Origin: Burkholderiales bacterium
Lineage (GTDB): Bacteria > Pseudomonadota > Gammaproteobacteria > Burkholderiales > SG8-39
NCBI GenBank assembly: GCA_026416295.1
Contig: JAOAFL010000111.1
Span: 1-57,922, forward strand
Direction of reading: 5' to 3'
Length of the DNA stretch: 57,922 bases
Part shown: piece after piece, positions 45,946 to 54,736 of the stretch
Numbering within the stretch: the first letter of the stretch is position 1
Layout: each line of letters begins with the position of its first letter
Made by a program: the position numbers and the translations under genes
The notes under the pieces: generated by a model
Databases searched by the model: none
Told to the model about the DNA's origin: nothing
Seen by the model: the letters and a program-made list of their open reading frames with translations, nothing else

Positions 45946-46530
45946 ATGGGTGCGATCTTCCAGTCGCTCGGCCGCACGATCAGCGCGGGCGTCGTGATCC
46001 TGATCGTCATCGCCCTCGTCGCCGGGACCTTCGGCAAGATGGGCGAATACGCGTGGTGGACGTTCTTCATGCGCTGGCTGCACGTGCTCACGGGCATCAT
46101 GTGGATCGGGCTGCTGTGGTACTTCAACTTCGTCCAGACCCCGTCGATGCCGAAGATCCCCGACGAGCAGAAGCCGGCGATCACCAAAGTGATCGCCCCG
46201 GAGGCGCTGTTCTGGTTCCGTTGGGCGGCGCTCGCGACCGTGGTAACCGGCCTCATTCTCGCCCACATGAACGGCTATCTCGGCAAGGCGCTCAGCCTTT
46301 CGGCACCGTTCCATGCGATCGGGGTCGGCATGTGGCTTGCGCTGGTCATGGCGTTCAACGTCTGGTTCATCATCTGGCCGAACCAGAAGAAGGCGCTCGG
46401 CATCGTGCAGGTGGACGCGGACGCCAAGGCGAAGGCCGCGCGCATGGCGATGCTCACCTCGCGGTTCAACACGATGCTCTCGATCCCGATGCTCTACTGC
46501 ATGGTCGCGCAGCAGAACAGCGGGCTGTAG
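45946..46530 (+). CDS. PuuD-like membrane protein (urate hydroxylase N-terminal domain only), 194 aa
   Basis: Integral membrane protein with about five helices: GVVILIVIALVAGTF, WWTFFMRWLHVLTGIMWIGLLWYFNFVQ, RWAALATVVTGLILAHMNGYLG and AIGVGMWLALVMAFNVWFIIWPNQKKALG. These match the membrane domain of urate hydroxylase PuuD, including His in RWLHVLTG and LAHMNG and the WPNQKKALG end. Full PuuD has a cytochrome c domain after it; that domain is absent, so a urate role is doubtful. Strong AGGAGGG site. No purine genes nearby. Confidence 0.8.
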   Translation: MGAIFQSLGRTISAGVVILIVIALVAGTFGKMGEYAWWTFFMRWLHVLTGIMWIGLLWYFNFVQTPSMPKIPDEQKPAITKVIAPEALFWFRWAALATVVTGLILAHMNGYLGKALSLSAPFHAIGVGMWLALVMAFNVWFIIWPNQKKALGIVQVDADAKAKAARMAMLTSRFNTMLSIPMLYCMVAQQNSGL

Positions 46531-46561
46531 GCGAGGCGCGCGACGACGGCGCGCGCGCAGG

Positions 46562-46987
46562 TCAGCGCGGAAGGAGTTTCTCGAGCCCGCGGACCTTCGT
46601 CCCCGGGGCGATGGCGCGCTCGGCGAACCAGCCCCGGTTCATCTCCAACGCATAGCGCACCGGCCGCGCCGCACAGTGCGAGCGCTCGCTGTGCGGCTCC
46701 ATGTCCGCGATATTGACGATCGTTCCGGCGCGGTCGATGAACGCGACCGACAGCGGAATGTAGGTGTTTTTCATCCACATGCAGTGGATCGCGTCGTCGT
46801 CGAAGACGAAGACCATCCCCGCATTGCGCGCGAGCGACTTGCGGTACATCAGTCCCTGCATGCGCGCCGCGACCGTGTCGGCGACTTCGGCGCGCACCAC
46901 GTGCATGCCGAGACCGAGCTCCACCACCGGCCGCTCCGCGTGCGCCGGAGCGGCGGCCGCGAGCACGGCGAAGAGGAACGCGCGCAT
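46562..46987 (-). CDS. secreted DUF192 family protein, 141 aa
   Basis: DUF192 proteins are small beta-barrel periplasmic proteins of unknown function. Signal peptide MRAFLFAVLAAAAPAHA, cut near residue 17. The domain shows FDADTVAARMQGLMYRKSLARNAGMVFVF-type features (VADTVAARMQGLMYR), CMWMKNTYIPLSVAFID and YALEMNRGWFAERAIAPGTKV, all conserved. ATG 46987 is used rather than an earlier one at 47035, because an intrinsic terminator lies between them at 46998-47027. Convergent with the PuuD-like gene. Confidence 0.88.
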   Translation of the reverse strand: MRAFLFAVLAAAAPAHAERPVVELGLGMHVVRAEVADTVAARMQGLMYRKSLARNAGMVFVFDDDAIHCMWMKNTYIPLSVAFIDRAGTIVNIADMEPHSERSHCAARPVRYALEMNRGWFAERAIAPGTKVRGLEKLLPR

Positions 46988-46997
46988 CGGCCAAACG

Positions 46998-47027
46998 AAA
47001 AAGGCAGGGGGCGACCCCCCTGCCTTT
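46998..47027 (-). terminator. intrinsic terminator after the Lys-rich micro-protein gene
   Basis: Minus-strand hairpin with 12-base arms (AAAGGCAGGGGG / CCCCCTGCCTTT) and a 4-base loop, followed by TTTTT including the arm end. Located between the 47-aa gene and DUF192, so these two are separate units. Confidence 0.82.
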
Positions 47028-47048
47028 CCGGCCACCTCGAGTTCGAGG

Positions 47049-47192
47049 TTACTTCTTCTCGGCCTTCTTCTCGTCCTTCTTCTTCTCGTCCTTCTTCTCG
47101 GTCTTCTTTTCGTCCTTCTTGTCCTGCGCGATCGCGTTCACGCTGCCGACGGCGAACAGCGCCGCAAGGACCATGGCGAGGTACTTCGTCAT
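47049..47192 (-). CDS. secreted Lys/Glu-rich micro-protein, 47 aa
   Basis: Starts [23 protein letters not shown], a clean signal peptide cut near residue 20-22. The mature part is only Lys, Asp and Glu with Thr and Ala: repeats of KKDEKK-type units ([19 protein letters not shown]). AGGAGAAAG is placed correctly before the ATG, and a strong terminator follows the stop, so this is a real transcription unit despite the low complexity. Probably a periplasmic polyampholyte; function unknown. The gene lies in a locally AT-richer stretch upstream of icd. Confidence 0.72.
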   Translation of the reverse strand: MTKYLAMVLAALFAVGSVNAIAQDKKDEKKTEKKDEKKKDEKKAEKK

Positions 47193-47430
47193 TTCGCTTT
47201 CTCCTGAGTGTCGTTGATTGGACGGGTTGGCGCGACGTCGCCGCCGCCCTTCCCGGCGTCGATTAACGCCCTCGACGCCGGTCGGTTGACCAGCGCAGCC
47301 GGGGAAAGCCCGTCGGTCCTCCCTGTGGGTGTCCCACGCAAGGCATTGTAAGGAAAAGGGGAATCGTCGGCAAACGACGCAACGCCTTGTTTTTTCTGCA
47401 AAATCTTTCCCCCGCAGGGTTCGCCGACGG

Positions 47431-47436
47431 TATAAT
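47431..47436 (+). promoter_or_regulatory. -10 TATAAT of icd
   Basis: Perfect TATAAT 27 bases before the icd ATG, with CAGGAG as ribosome site. The upstream 240 bases are locally AT-richer, with T-runs, and hold the divergent control region of icd and the micro-protein gene. Confidence 0.6.
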
Positions 47437-47463
47437 TCGCGCTTTTCCAGCGCAGGAGCCAGC

Positions 47464-48720
47464 ATGCCCTACCAGCACATCAAGGTCCCTGCCGACGGCG
47501 AAAAAATCCGCGTCAACCCGGACTACTCGCTGTCGGTGCCCGACAACCCGATCATCCCTTACATCGAGGGCGACGGCACCGGCGTCGACATCACGCCGGT
47601 GATGCTCAAGGTCGTCGACGCCGCCGTGAAAAAGGCCTACGGCGGCAAGCGGCGCATCGTCTGGATGGAGATGTACGCCGGCGAAAAGGCGTGCAAGGTC
47701 TATGGCGAAAACGTCTGGCTTCCGGACGAAACGCTCGAGGCGGCGCGCGAGTTCGTCGTCTCGATCAAAGGGCCGCTCACCACGCCCGTCGGCGGCGGCA
47801 TTCGCTCGATCAACGTCGCGCTCCGCCAGGAGCTGGACCTGTACGTCTGCCTGCGTCCGGTGCGCTGGTTCCGCGGTGTGCCGAGCCCGCTCAAGGAGCC
47901 GCACAAGGTGGACATGGTGATCTTCCGCGAGAACTCGGAGGACATCTACGCCGGCATCGAATGGCCGGCGAACACCCCGGAGGCGAAGAAGGTGATCGAC
48001 TTCCTCGTCAACGAGATGAAGGTCACCAAGATCCGCTTTCCGGCGACCTCCGCCATCGGCATCAAGCCCGTGTCCATCGAAGGCAGCGAGCGGCTGATCC
48101 GCAAGGCGCTGCAGTACGCGGTCGACAACGACCGCAGATCGGTGACCCTCGTGCACAAGGGCAACATCCAGAAGTTCACCGAAGGCGGGTTCCGCGACTG
48201 GGGCTACCGGCTCGCGCAGCGCGAGTTCGGCGCAAAGCCCATCGACGGCGGCCCGTGGTGCAGCTTCCGCAATCCGAAGACAGGCCGCGAGATCGTGGTG
48301 AAGGACGTGATCACCGACGCCTTTTTGCAGCAAATCCTGCTCCGGCCCGACGAGTACGACGTGATCGCCACGCTCAACCTGAACGGCGACTATATCTCGG
48401 ACGCCCTCGCGGCCGAGGTCGGCGGTATCGGCATCGCACCCGGCGCGAACCTTTCGGACTCGGTGGCGATGTTCGAGGCTACCCACGGCACCGCCCCGAA
48501 GTACGCCGGCAAGGACTACGTGAATCCCGGCTCCGAGATCCTGTCGGCCGAGATGATGCTGCGCCACCTCGGATGGACGGAGGCGGCCGATACGATCATC
48601 CGGGCGATGGAGCGCACGATCGGCGAGAGAATCGTCACCTACGACTTCGCGCGGCTGATGGAGGGCGCGAAGCAGGTCTCCTGCTCCGGCTTCGGGCAGG
48701 CGATGATCGAACGGATGTAG
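47464..48720 (+). CDS. icd: NADP-dependent isocitrate dehydrogenase
   Basis: TCA-cycle enzyme converting isocitrate to 2-oxoglutarate, 418 aa, E. coli type. Motifs: [55 protein letters not shown] (Ser that AceK phosphorylates in GIRSINV; Arg substrate ligands), [60 protein letters not shown] and [33 protein letters not shown]. The cofactor loop after [10 protein letters not shown] fits NADP. Convergent with the cold-shock gene. Confidence 0.97.
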   Translation: MPYQHIKVPADGEKIRVNPDYSLSVPDNPIIPYIEGDGTGVDITPVMLKVVDAAVKKAYGGKRRIVWMEMYAGEKACKVYGENVWLPDETLEAAREFVVSIKGPLTTPVGGGIRSINVALRQELDLYVCLRPVRWFRGVPSPLKEPHKVDMVIFRENSEDIYAGIEWPANTPEAKKVIDFLVNEMKVTKIRFPATSAIGIKPVSIEGSERLIRKALQYAVDNDRRSVTLVHKGNIQKFTEGGFRDWGYRLAQREFGAKPIDGGPWCSFRNPKTGREIVVKDVITDAFLQQILLRPDEYDVIATLNLNGDYISDALAAEVGGIGIAPGANLSDSVAMFEATHGTAPKYAGKDYVNPGSEILSAEMMLRHLGWTEAADTIIRAMERTIGERIVTYDFARLMEGAKQVSCSGFGQAMIERM

Positions 48721-48759
48721 CCGAGCGCCGCGCGGCGGCCGCCGCCCGCCGCCGCGCAC

Positions 48760-48780
48760 GCCGGGCGGCCGCCGCCCGGC
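48760..48780. terminator. GC-rich palindrome between icd and csp
   Basis: Arms GCCGGGCGGC and GCCGCCCGGC separated by one base, within a 70-base run of G and C between the converging genes. It would form a very stable hairpin on either RNA. No T-run, so the terminator role is tentative. Confidence 0.4.
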
Positions 48781-48790
48781 GCCCCGCGGG

Positions 48791-48994
48791 TCAGATCTTG
48801 TTGATGTTGGCCGCCTGCTTGCCCTTGGGCCCCTGCACGACGTCGAAGCTGACCTTCTGGCCCTCCTTCAGCGTCTTGAACCCCTGCATGTTGATGGCGG
48901 AGAAATGGGCGAACAGGTCTTCGCTGCCGTCGTCCGGCGTGATGAAGCCGTAGCCCTTCGCGTCGTTGAACCACTTCACGGTGCCTGTCGGCAT
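48791..48994 (-). CDS. cold-shock domain protein (CspA family)
   Basis: 67-aa single-stranded nucleic-acid-binding OB fold. Both RNA-binding motifs present: KGYGFIT (RNP1) and LFAHFS (RNP2; family consensus VFVHFS). Starts [11 protein letters not shown], ends [10 protein letters not shown]. Acts as RNA chaperone at low temperature or in general. The predicted leader of about 115 bases upstream is typical of temperature-regulated csp genes. Lies between icd and clpS as in many betaproteobacteria. Confidence 0.95.
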   Translation of the reverse strand: MPTGTVKWFNDAKGYGFITPDDGSEDLFAHFSAINMQGFKTLKEGQKVSFDVVQGPKGKQAANINKI

Positions 48995-49116
48995 TCAGGA
49001 TCCTCCCGTCGTTTCGGGCACTCCAGGCGGTTACCCTCGGCCATGCTGGAACTCAAGACTCCTCCGCCCGTCCAATAAACGGTGCAACCGGCAGCCTGAA
49101 TCCAAACACCCGCTGG

Positions 49117-49145
49117 CTTTTACGCGCGTTCCCGAACGTCGTCAA
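49117..49145 (-). promoter_or_regulatory. promoter of the cold-shock gene with long leader
   Basis: TTGACG (49140-49145) and TAAAAG (49117-49122) on the minus strand with a 17-base spacer. RNA would start near 49110, giving an untranslated leader of about 115 bases. Confidence 0.5.
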
Positions 49146-49202
49146 GAGGGCGCAGGCGGCGCGTTCCCCGCGAAAAGAAGCGTTTTTCCGGCGCTGGACG
49201 GT

Positions 49203-49232
49203 TTGCACCGGGCGCGCGCATTGTTTTAGGAT
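49203..49232 (+). promoter_or_regulatory. promoter of clpS-clpA
   Basis: TTGCAC (49203-49208) and TAGGAT (49227-49232) with an 18-base spacer, about 60 bases before the clpS ATG. Divergent from the csp promoter. Confidence 0.45.
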
Positions 49233-49291
49233 ACAAACACGACGGACCACACAGCACGGAGCACGGCACAACCGACAGCAGGGCATCGCCT

Positions 49292-49594
49292 ATGCAGCAC
49301 AGGGACGACGCGGTTCTGGAGGCGAAGAAGGGCAAAGTCAAGCCCCCGCCCATGTACAAGGTGATGCTGCTCAACGACGACTACACCCCGATGGAATTCG
49401 TCGTGATCGTGCTGCAGAAGTTCTTCGGGATGAGCCGCGAGCGCGCCACCCAGGTGATGCTGAAGGTGCACCACGAAGGTATCGGCGTATGCGGGGTTTT
49501 CACGCGCGACGTCGCGAGCACGAAGGTCGCGCAGGTCGCGGGCTACGCCCGCAAGCACCAGCACCCGCTGCAGTGCATCATGGAGGAAACGTAG
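49292..49594 (+). CDS. clpS: ATP-dependent Clp protease adaptor ClpS
   Basis: N-end-rule adaptor that delivers substrates to ClpAP, 100 aa. Core [28 protein letters not shown] (residues about 17-44) with the [10 protein letters not shown] substrate pocket, then [20 protein letters not shown] and an [14 protein letters not shown] end. Length and all key residues are conserved. ATG 49292; clpA begins 2 bases after its stop, so they are co-transcribed and probably coupled. Confidence 0.96.
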   Translation: MQHRDDAVLEAKKGKVKPPPMYKVMLLNDDYTPMEFVVIVLQKFFGMSRERATQVMLKVHHEGIGVCGVFTRDVASTKVAQVAGYARKHQHPLQCIMEET

Positions 49595-49595
49595 C

Positions 49596-51872
49596 GTGAT
49601 CGCCCAAGAACTCGAGGTCAGCCTTCACATGGCGTTCGTCGAGGCGCGCCAGAAGCGCCACGAGTTCATCACGGTCGAGCACCTGCTCCTTGCGCTGCTC
49701 GACAACCCGACCGCGGCGGAGGTGCTGCGCGCCTGCGGCGCCAACATGGAGGAGCTGCGGCGCAACCTCGCCCAGCATATCGCCGAGCAGACGCCGCGCA
49801 TCGCGCCGGACCGCGAGGTGGACACGCAGCCGACGCTCGGCTTCCAGCGCGTGATTCAGCGCGCGATCCTGCACGTGCAGTCCTCGGGCAAGAAGGAAGT
49901 GACCGGCGCGAACGTGCTGGTCGCGATCTTCGGCGAGAAGGACTCGCACGCGGTGTATTTCCTGCAGCAGCAGGGCATCACGCGCCTCGACGTCGTCAAC
50001 TACATTTCGCACGGTATCACCAAGACGCCGCAGGTCCAGCACGGCCGGACCGAGCAGGACGAGCAGGAGGGCGAGGCGCACAGCGCGAACAGCCCGCTCG
50101 ACACCTACACCGTCAACCTGAACGCGCTCGCGCTCGCCGGCAAGATCGACCCGCTGATCGGTCGCGAACGCGAACTCGAACGCGTCATCCAGACCCTGTG
50201 CCGGCGGCGCAAGAACAACCCGTTGCTCGTCGGCGAAGCCGGCGTGGGCAAAACGGCGATCGCCGAGGGACTTGCGCGCCGCATCGTCGAGGGGAACGTC
50301 CCCGAGCTGCTCGCCCGCTGCACGGTCTATTCGCTCGACATGGGGGCGCTTCTGGCCGGCACCAAGTACCGCGGCGACTTCGAGCAGCGGCTGAAGGCGG
50401 TGCTGAAGCAGCTCGTCGACAACCCGAACGCGATCCTGTTCATCGACGAGATCCACACCGTGATCGGCGCCGGCGCCGCCTCCGGCGGCACGCTCGATGC
50501 GTCGAACCTGCTCAAGCCGGCGCTCAACTCCGGGCAGCTGAAGTGCATCGGCGCGACCACGTACGCCGAGTACCGCGGCGTGTTCGAAAAGGACCACGCG
50601 CTGTCGCGCCGTTTCCAGAAGATCGACATCGTCGAGCCGTCGGTCGAGGAGACGATCGAGATCCTGAAGGGCCTGAAATCGCGCTTCGAGGCGCACCACA
50701 GCGTCAAGTACACCGCGAGCGCGCTCGCGAGCGCCGCCGAACTCGCGGCGAAGTACATCAACGACCGGCACCTGCCCGACAAGGCGATCGACGTCATCGA
50801 CGAGGCGGGCGCCGCGCAGCGCATCCAGCCGAAGGCCAAGCAGAAGAAGGTGATCGGCAAGGCCGAGATCGAGGAGATCGTCGCCAAGATCGCCCGCATC
50901 CCGCCGCGCAGCGTCTCCTCCGACGACCGCAGCGCGCTCGCCAACCTCGAGCGCGACCTGAAATCCGTGGTGTTCGGTCAGGACCCGGCGATCGAAGCGC
51001 TCGCCGCCGCGATCAAGATGGCGCGCTCGGGCCTCGGCAACCCGCAGAAGCCGATCGGCCGCTTCCTGTTCTCCGGCCCGACCGGCGTCGGCAAGACGGA
51101 GGTCGCGCGCCAGCTCGCCTACTGCATGGGCATCGAGCTCGTGCGCTTCGACATGTCGGAGTACATGGAGCGGCACGCGGTGTCGCGCCTGATCGGCGCG
51201 CCGCCCGGCTACGTCGGCTTCGAGCAGGGCGGGTTGCTCACCGAGGCGATCACGAAGAAGCCGTATTCGGTGCTGCTCCTCGACGAGATCGAGAAGGCGC
51301 ACCCGGACATCTTCAACGTGCTGCTGCAGGTGATGGACCACGGCACGCTCACCGACAATAACGGCAGGAAGGCCGACTTCCGCAACGTGATCCTCATCAT
51401 GACCACCAATGCGGGCGCCGAATCGCTCGCGAAAAACCCGATGGGGTTCGCGCCGTCGGCGAAGACGGGCGACGAGATGGAGGCGATCAAGCGGCTGTTC
51501 ACGCCCGAGTTCCGCAACCGGCTCGACGCGATCATTTCGTTCCGGCCGCTCGACCACGACATCATCCTGCGCGTGGTCGACAAGTTCCTGATGCAGCTCG
51601 AGGAGCAGCTCGCGGAGAAGAAGGTCGAGGCGCACTTCACCGCGAAGCTGAAGGCGCACCTCGCCCGCCGCGGGTTCGATCCGCTGATGGGGGCGCGGCC
51701 GATGGCGCGCCTCATCCAGGACACGATCCGGCGGGCGCTCGCCGACGAGCTGCTCTTCGGTCGGCTGCAACACGGCGGCCGCGTCACGATCGACGTGGAC
51801 GCCGCCGACAAGATCGTGCTTCAGTTCGACGAGCAGCCGGCGCCCGCGGCCCCGGTCGCCCCGGTCGCCTGA
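49596..51872 (+). CDS. clpA: ATP-dependent Clp protease ATP-binding subunit ClpA
   Basis: AAA+ unfoldase that feeds ClpP, 758 aa. N domain [35 protein letters not shown] (ClpS-binding), first AAA module with Walker [19 protein letters not shown] and Walker [16 protein letters not shown], second module with [37 protein letters not shown] and sensor [14 protein letters not shown]. The IGL-type ClpP-binding loop cannot be placed exactly by eye. GTG start. clpP is not in the window. Confidence 0.97.
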   Translation: MIAQELEVSLHMAFVEARQKRHEFITVEHLLLALLDNPTAAEVLRACGANMEELRRNLAQHIAEQTPRIAPDREVDTQPTLGFQRVIQRAILHVQSSGKKEVTGANVLVAIFGEKDSHAVYFLQQQGITRLDVVNYISHGITKTPQVQHGRTEQDEQEGEAHSANSPLDTYTVNLNALALAGKIDPLIGRERELERVIQTLCRRRKNNPLLVGEAGVGKTAIAEGLARRIVEGNVPELLARCTVYSLDMGALLAGTKYRGDFEQRLKAVLKQLVDNPNAILFIDEIHTVIGAGAASGGTLDASNLLKPALNSGQLKCIGATTYAEYRGVFEKDHALSRRFQKIDIVEPSVEETIEILKGLKSRFEAHHSVKYTASALASAAELAAKYINDRHLPDKAIDVIDEAGAAQRIQPKAKQKKVIGKAEIEEIVAKIARIPPRSVSSDDRSALANLERDLKSVVFGQDPAIEALAAAIKMARSGLGNPQKPIGRFLFSGPTGVGKTEVARQLAYCMGIELVRFDMSEYMERHAVSRLIGAPPGYVGFEQGGLLTEAITKKPYSVLLLDEIEKAHPDIFNVLLQVMDHGTLTDNNGRKADFRNVILIMTTNAGAESLAKNPMGFAPSAKTGDEMEAIKRLFTPEFRNRLDAIISFRPLDHDIILRVVDKFLMQLEEQLAEKKVEAHFTAKLKAHLARRGFDPLMGARPMARLIQDTIRRALADELLFGRLQHGGRVTIDVDAADKIVLQFDEQPAPAAPVAPVA

Positions 51873-51873
51873 C

Positions 51874-51912
51874 GCCCCGGCCGCGCGCTCGCTCGCCGCG
51901 CGCCCGGGCGTT
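51874..51912 (+). terminator. GC-rich stem-loop after clpA
   Basis: Imperfect but long inverted repeat (GCCCCGGCCGCGCG ... CGCGCGCCCGGGC) immediately after the clpA stop, then TTCATT. Possible terminator. Confidence 0.4.
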
Positions 51913-51942
51913 CATTGATCGGCCGATAAGGCGGTGCTCGGC

Positions 51943-51972
51943 TTGACAGCGCGCGCACCGCGAGCAGAAACT
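51943..51972 (+). promoter_or_regulatory. possible fccAB promoter
   Basis: Perfect TTGACA (51943-51948) with a weak GAAACT at 51967-51972 (18-base spacer). The fccA ATG follows 35 bases on, with GGGAGGAA as ribosome site. Confidence 0.35.
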
Positions 51973-52007
51973 AGCCGCGCACCTCGCGCATACTGGGGGA
52001 GGAACCG

Positions 52008-52307
52008 ATGCGAACCGTACTCGTCAGCGCCGCCGCGCTCTGCGTCATCGCGAGCGGCGCCGCCGCGCAGGACAACGTTCACGCGCGCAACCTCGCGGCA
52101 TCCTGCGCCATGTGTCACGGCACCGACGGCCGCGGCGCCGGCGGCTTCGAGCCGCTCGCCGGCATGCCGAAGGCCGACCTCGTGCGCAAGGTGATCGAGT
52201 TCCGCGACGGCAAGCGGCCGGCCACCGTGATGCATCAGATCGGCAAGGGCTACACCGATCGCGAAATCGAGCTGATCGCCGAGTATTTCTCGACCCGCCG
52301 GAGGTAG
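52008..52307 (+). CDS. fccA: flavocytochrome c sulfide dehydrogenase, cytochrome subunit
   Basis: Monoheme periplasmic cytochrome c, 99 aa. Signal peptide MRTVLVSAAALCVIASGAAAQ cut after about residue 20, heme site CAMCHGTDG near residues 33-41, and axial Met candidates in PLAGMPKADLV and PATVMHQIGKGY. Short monoheme FccA proteins are known in Chlorobium-type enzymes; the Allochromatium subunit is diheme. Followed 5 bases later by fccB, its flavin partner. Together they oxidise sulfide to sulfur and pass electrons to a soluble cytochrome. Confidence 0.88.
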   Translation: MRTVLVSAAALCVIASGAAAQDNVHARNLAASCAMCHGTDGRGAGGFEPLAGMPKADLVRKVIEFRDGKRPATVMHQIGKGYTDREIELIAEYFSTRRR

Positions 52308-52312
52308 CCGTC

Positions 52313-53581
52313 ATGAAGCGCACATTCGACCGACGCGAGTTCCTGAAATTGAGCGGCGCCGCGGCGGCGCTCGCCCTCGCCGGCTGCGCCGGCAGCGCCG
52401 CGAAAGCGCGAGTGGTGGTCGTCGGCGGCGGATACGGCGGCGCGACCGCCGCGAAATACATCCGGCTCTGGGATCCGGCGATCGAGGTGATCCTGGTCGA
52501 GCGCGAAAGCGCGTTCGTGTCCTGCCCGATGTCGAACCTCGTGCTGGGCGGCTTCACGACCATGGATCGCATCCGCCACGGCTACGACGGGCTGCGCCGC
52601 CACGGCGTGCAGGTCGTGCACGACGACGTGACCGCGATCGATACGGCGAAGCGGACCGTGAAGCTCGCGCGCGGGGCGGATCTCACGTACGACCGCCTGA
52701 TCGTCGCGCCGGGCATCGATTTCATGTTCGGAGAGATCGCCGGCTACGAGGAGGCGATGAACGCCGGTCGGGTGCTGCACGCCTGGAAGGCGGGGCCGCA
52801 GACCGCGGCGCTGCGCCGCCAGCTCGAAGAGATGCGCGACGGCGGCGTCGTGGCGATCTCGGTTCCGCTCGTTCCCTATCGCTGCCCGCCGGGGCCGTAC
52901 GAGCGCGCGAGCCAGATCGCGGCCTATCTCAAGAAGGCGAAACCGCGCTCGAAGGTTCTCGTGCTCGATGCCAATCCGGACCTGGTGTCCAAGGGGGCGC
53001 TGTTCAAGCGGGCGTGGGACGACCTCTACAAGGGAACGCTGGAATACCGCGGCAGCGCGCGCGTGGTCGGCGTCGACGCGCGCACCATGACCGCGCGGCT
53101 GGAGGTCGAGGACGTCAAGGCCGACGTGCTGAACATCCTGCCGCCGCAGCGCGCGGGCGACATCGCGGTGCGCGCCGGCCTTGCGACCGCCGGCAACCGC
53201 TGGTGCGAGGTCGACTGGATGACGATGGAAGCGAAAGCGGCCAAAGGCGTGCACGTGCTCGGCGACGCGACGCTGTCGGCGCAAGGAATGCCGAAGTCGG
53301 GCAGCATGGCGAACCAGCACGGTAAGCTCGCCGCAGCCGCGGTGGTCGCGCTCCTGAACGGCCAGGCGCCGGATCCGTCGCCCAAGATCGTCAACACGTG
53401 CTACAGCATGGTGTCGGAGACCGAGGCGATCCGGGTCTCGTCGGTGCACGCCTGGGACGCGGATCAGAAGACGCTCATCCCGGTGAAGGGAGCAGGCGGC
53501 GTCTCGTCGGCCCGCAGCGAGCTGGAGGGCCGCTACGCCTGGGCCTGGGCCGAGAACATCTGGCAGGACACGCTCGGCTAA
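52313..53581 (+). CDS. fccB: flavocytochrome c sulfide dehydrogenase, flavoprotein subunit
   Basis: Periplasmic FAD protein, 422 aa. Tat signal (FDRREFLKLSGAAAALALAGC); LAGC near residue 25 could also be a lipobox. FAD-binding VVVVGGGYGGATAAKYI, then Cys71 in FVSCPMSNLVLGG (position of the covalent flavin link in Allochromatium), Cys191 in PYRCPPGPYERAS and Cys363 in NTCYSMV (the redox-active pair). Spacing between these three Cys is close to the studied enzyme. A C-terminal FCSD domain follows (ending AWAENIWQDTLG). Confidence 0.92.
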   Translation: MKRTFDRREFLKLSGAAAALALAGCAGSAAKARVVVVGGGYGGATAAKYIRLWDPAIEVILVERESAFVSCPMSNLVLGGFTTMDRIRHGYDGLRRHGVQVVHDDVTAIDTAKRTVKLARGADLTYDRLIVAPGIDFMFGEIAGYEEAMNAGRVLHAWKAGPQTAALRRQLEEMRDGGVVAISVPLVPYRCPPGPYERASQIAAYLKKAKPRSKVLVLDANPDLVSKGALFKRAWDDLYKGTLEYRGSARVVGVDARTMTARLEVEDVKADVLNILPPQRAGDIAVRAGLATAGNRWCEVDWMTMEAKAAKGVHVLGDATLSAQGMPKSGSMANQHGKLAAAAVVALLNGQAPDPSPKIVNTCYSMVSETEAIRVSSVHAWDADQKTLIPVKGAGGVSSARSELEGRYAWAWAENIWQDTLG

Positions 53582-53583
53582 AC

Positions 53584-53610
53584 CGCAGGCCACCCCGCGC
53601 GCGGCCTGCG
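53584..53610. terminator. stem-loop between fccB and cytochrome c4
   Basis: Perfect 8-base arms CGCAGGCC (53584-53591) and GGCCTGCG (53603-53610) in the 31-base gap between converging genes. No T-run; may act in both directions. Confidence 0.5.
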
Positions 53611-53612
53611 CC

Positions 53613-54284
53613 CTACTCCAGGCCGCTCAGGTACTCGGCGACCGCAGCGATCTCGGCGTCGGTCATTTTCGCGGCGATGGTGTGCATCACCGCGTTGTCG
53701 TTGGTGCGTTCGCGGGAACCGAAGTTCTTGAGCTGCGCCGCGAGGTAGGCGGCCACCTGCCCGGCGAGGCGCGGAAGGCTTTCGGTGCCCTCGCCGCGCT
53801 CGCCGTGGCAGCCGACGCAGGCGGCGACCTCGGTCGCGGCGCCGCCGCGATGGTAGATAAGCATGCCCTGCGCGGCGAGTTTCGCATCGGCGGTGGGCTG
53901 CCGTTCGCTCTTCTGCCGGCTGAAATAGAGCGCGAGCGCGCGGATGTCCTCGGCGCCGAGGTTCGCGACCATCGGCTGCATCACGGTGCTCCGGCGTTCG
54001 CCGGACTTGAAGTTGTTGAGCTGCTTGACGAGGTAGGCGGCGTTCTGGCCCGCCAGCCGGGGCGAAGTCTCGCTGCCGGTCTCGCCGCGCATGCCGTGAC
54101 AGAGAAAACAGGAGCCGGCGACGATCTTGCGCGCGCGCTCGAGCGCCGCCTCCTCGGCGCCGACCGCGTGCGCCGCAAGGAGCGCGAGCAGCGTCGCGAG
54201 CGCCGCGCGCCGCAACGAGTGCAGCCCCGCCCGCGCGCCCGAGGCGCGGCGCAGCCGTCCGCCGTCGCGCGCGAGGCAGCCCAT
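53613..54284 (-). CDS. diheme cytochrome c4-type protein
   Basis: Periplasmic electron carrier, about 223 aa. Two similar halves: heme 1 CFLCHGMRG (residues 59-67) with SPRLAGQNAAYLVKQLNNFKSGER and TVMQPMVANL; heme 2 CVGCHGERG (156-164) with LPRLAGQVAAYLAAQLKNFGSRER and VMHTIAAKM. The repeat and lengths fit cytochrome c4. Signal peptide LRRAALATLLALLAAHAVGA. Start uncertain: ATG 54284 or TTG 54215, the latter giving a neater signal peptide. It may carry electrons from FccAB to an oxidase. Nine bases after dut. Confidence 0.88.
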   Translation of the reverse strand: MGCLARDGGRLRRASGARAGLHSLRRAALATLLALLAAHAVGAEEAALERARKIVAGSCFLCHGMRGETGSETSPRLAGQNAAYLVKQLNNFKSGERRSTVMQPMVANLGAEDIRALALYFSRQKSERQPTADAKLAAQGMLIYHRGGAATEVAACVGCHGERGEGTESLPRLAGQVAAYLAAQLKNFGSRERTNDNAVMHTIAAKMTDAEIAAVAEYLSGLE

Positions 54285-54292
54285 CGTCGCGG

Positions 54293-54736
54293 TCAACGTC
54301 CGGTGCTGCCGAAGCCGCCCGCGCCGCGCGACGAGGACGCGAACGCCTCGACGACATTCAGCTCGACCTGCACGACCGGCACGACGACGAGCTGCGCGAC
54401 GCGATCGAGCGGCTGCACGACGAAGCGCTCGCGTCCCCGGTTCCACAGCGAGACTATCACTTCGCCCTGGTAGTCCGAGTCGATCAGCCCGACGAGGTTG
54501 CCGAGCACGATGCCGTTCTTCGCGCCGAGCCCTGAGCGCGGCAGCAGCATCGCGCAGTAGCCCGGATCGCCGATGTGGATCGCGATCCCGGTCGGCACGA
54601 GCCGGCTGTCGCCCGGCTCGAGCGCGAGCGGCGCCTCGAGGCAGGCGCGCAGATCGAGCCCCGCCGCACCGGGCGTCGCGTAGCGGGGCAGCATCGCGCC
54701 GATGCGCGGATCGAGCACCCGGACGTCGAGCCGCAT
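54293..54736 (-). CDS. dut: deoxyuridine 5'-triphosphate nucleotidohydrolase
   Basis: Hydrolyses dUTP to dUMP, keeping uracil out of DNA; homotrimer. 147 aa. Motifs [11 protein letters not shown] (I), [15 protein letters not shown] (II), [17 protein letters not shown] (III), the [14 protein letters not shown] strand (IV), and the P-loop-like tail [11 protein letters not shown] (V). ATG 54736 overlaps the coaBC stop by one base (TGATG), showing translational coupling. The coaBC-dut order is a common proteobacterial pair. Confidence 0.95.
   Translation of the reverse strand: MRLDVRVLDPRIGAMLPRYATPGAAGLDLRACLEAPLALEPGDSRLVPTGIAIHIGDPGYCAMLLPRSGLGAKNGIVLGNLVGLIDSDYQGEVIVSLWNRGRERFVVQPLDRVAQLVVVPVVQVELNVVEAFASSSRGAGGFGSTGR

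Noticed and set aside
47365-47397. Hairpin CGTCG...CGACG followed by a T-run on the plus strand upstream of icd
   Set aside because: No plus-strand gene lies upstream to be terminated, the stem is only 5 bases, and the T-run is separated from it by about 10 bases.
48721-48790. Extreme GC tract between icd and csp as a possible mobile palindrome (REP)
   Set aside because: Only one copy is visible in the window and its position between converging genes fits a simple transcription end.
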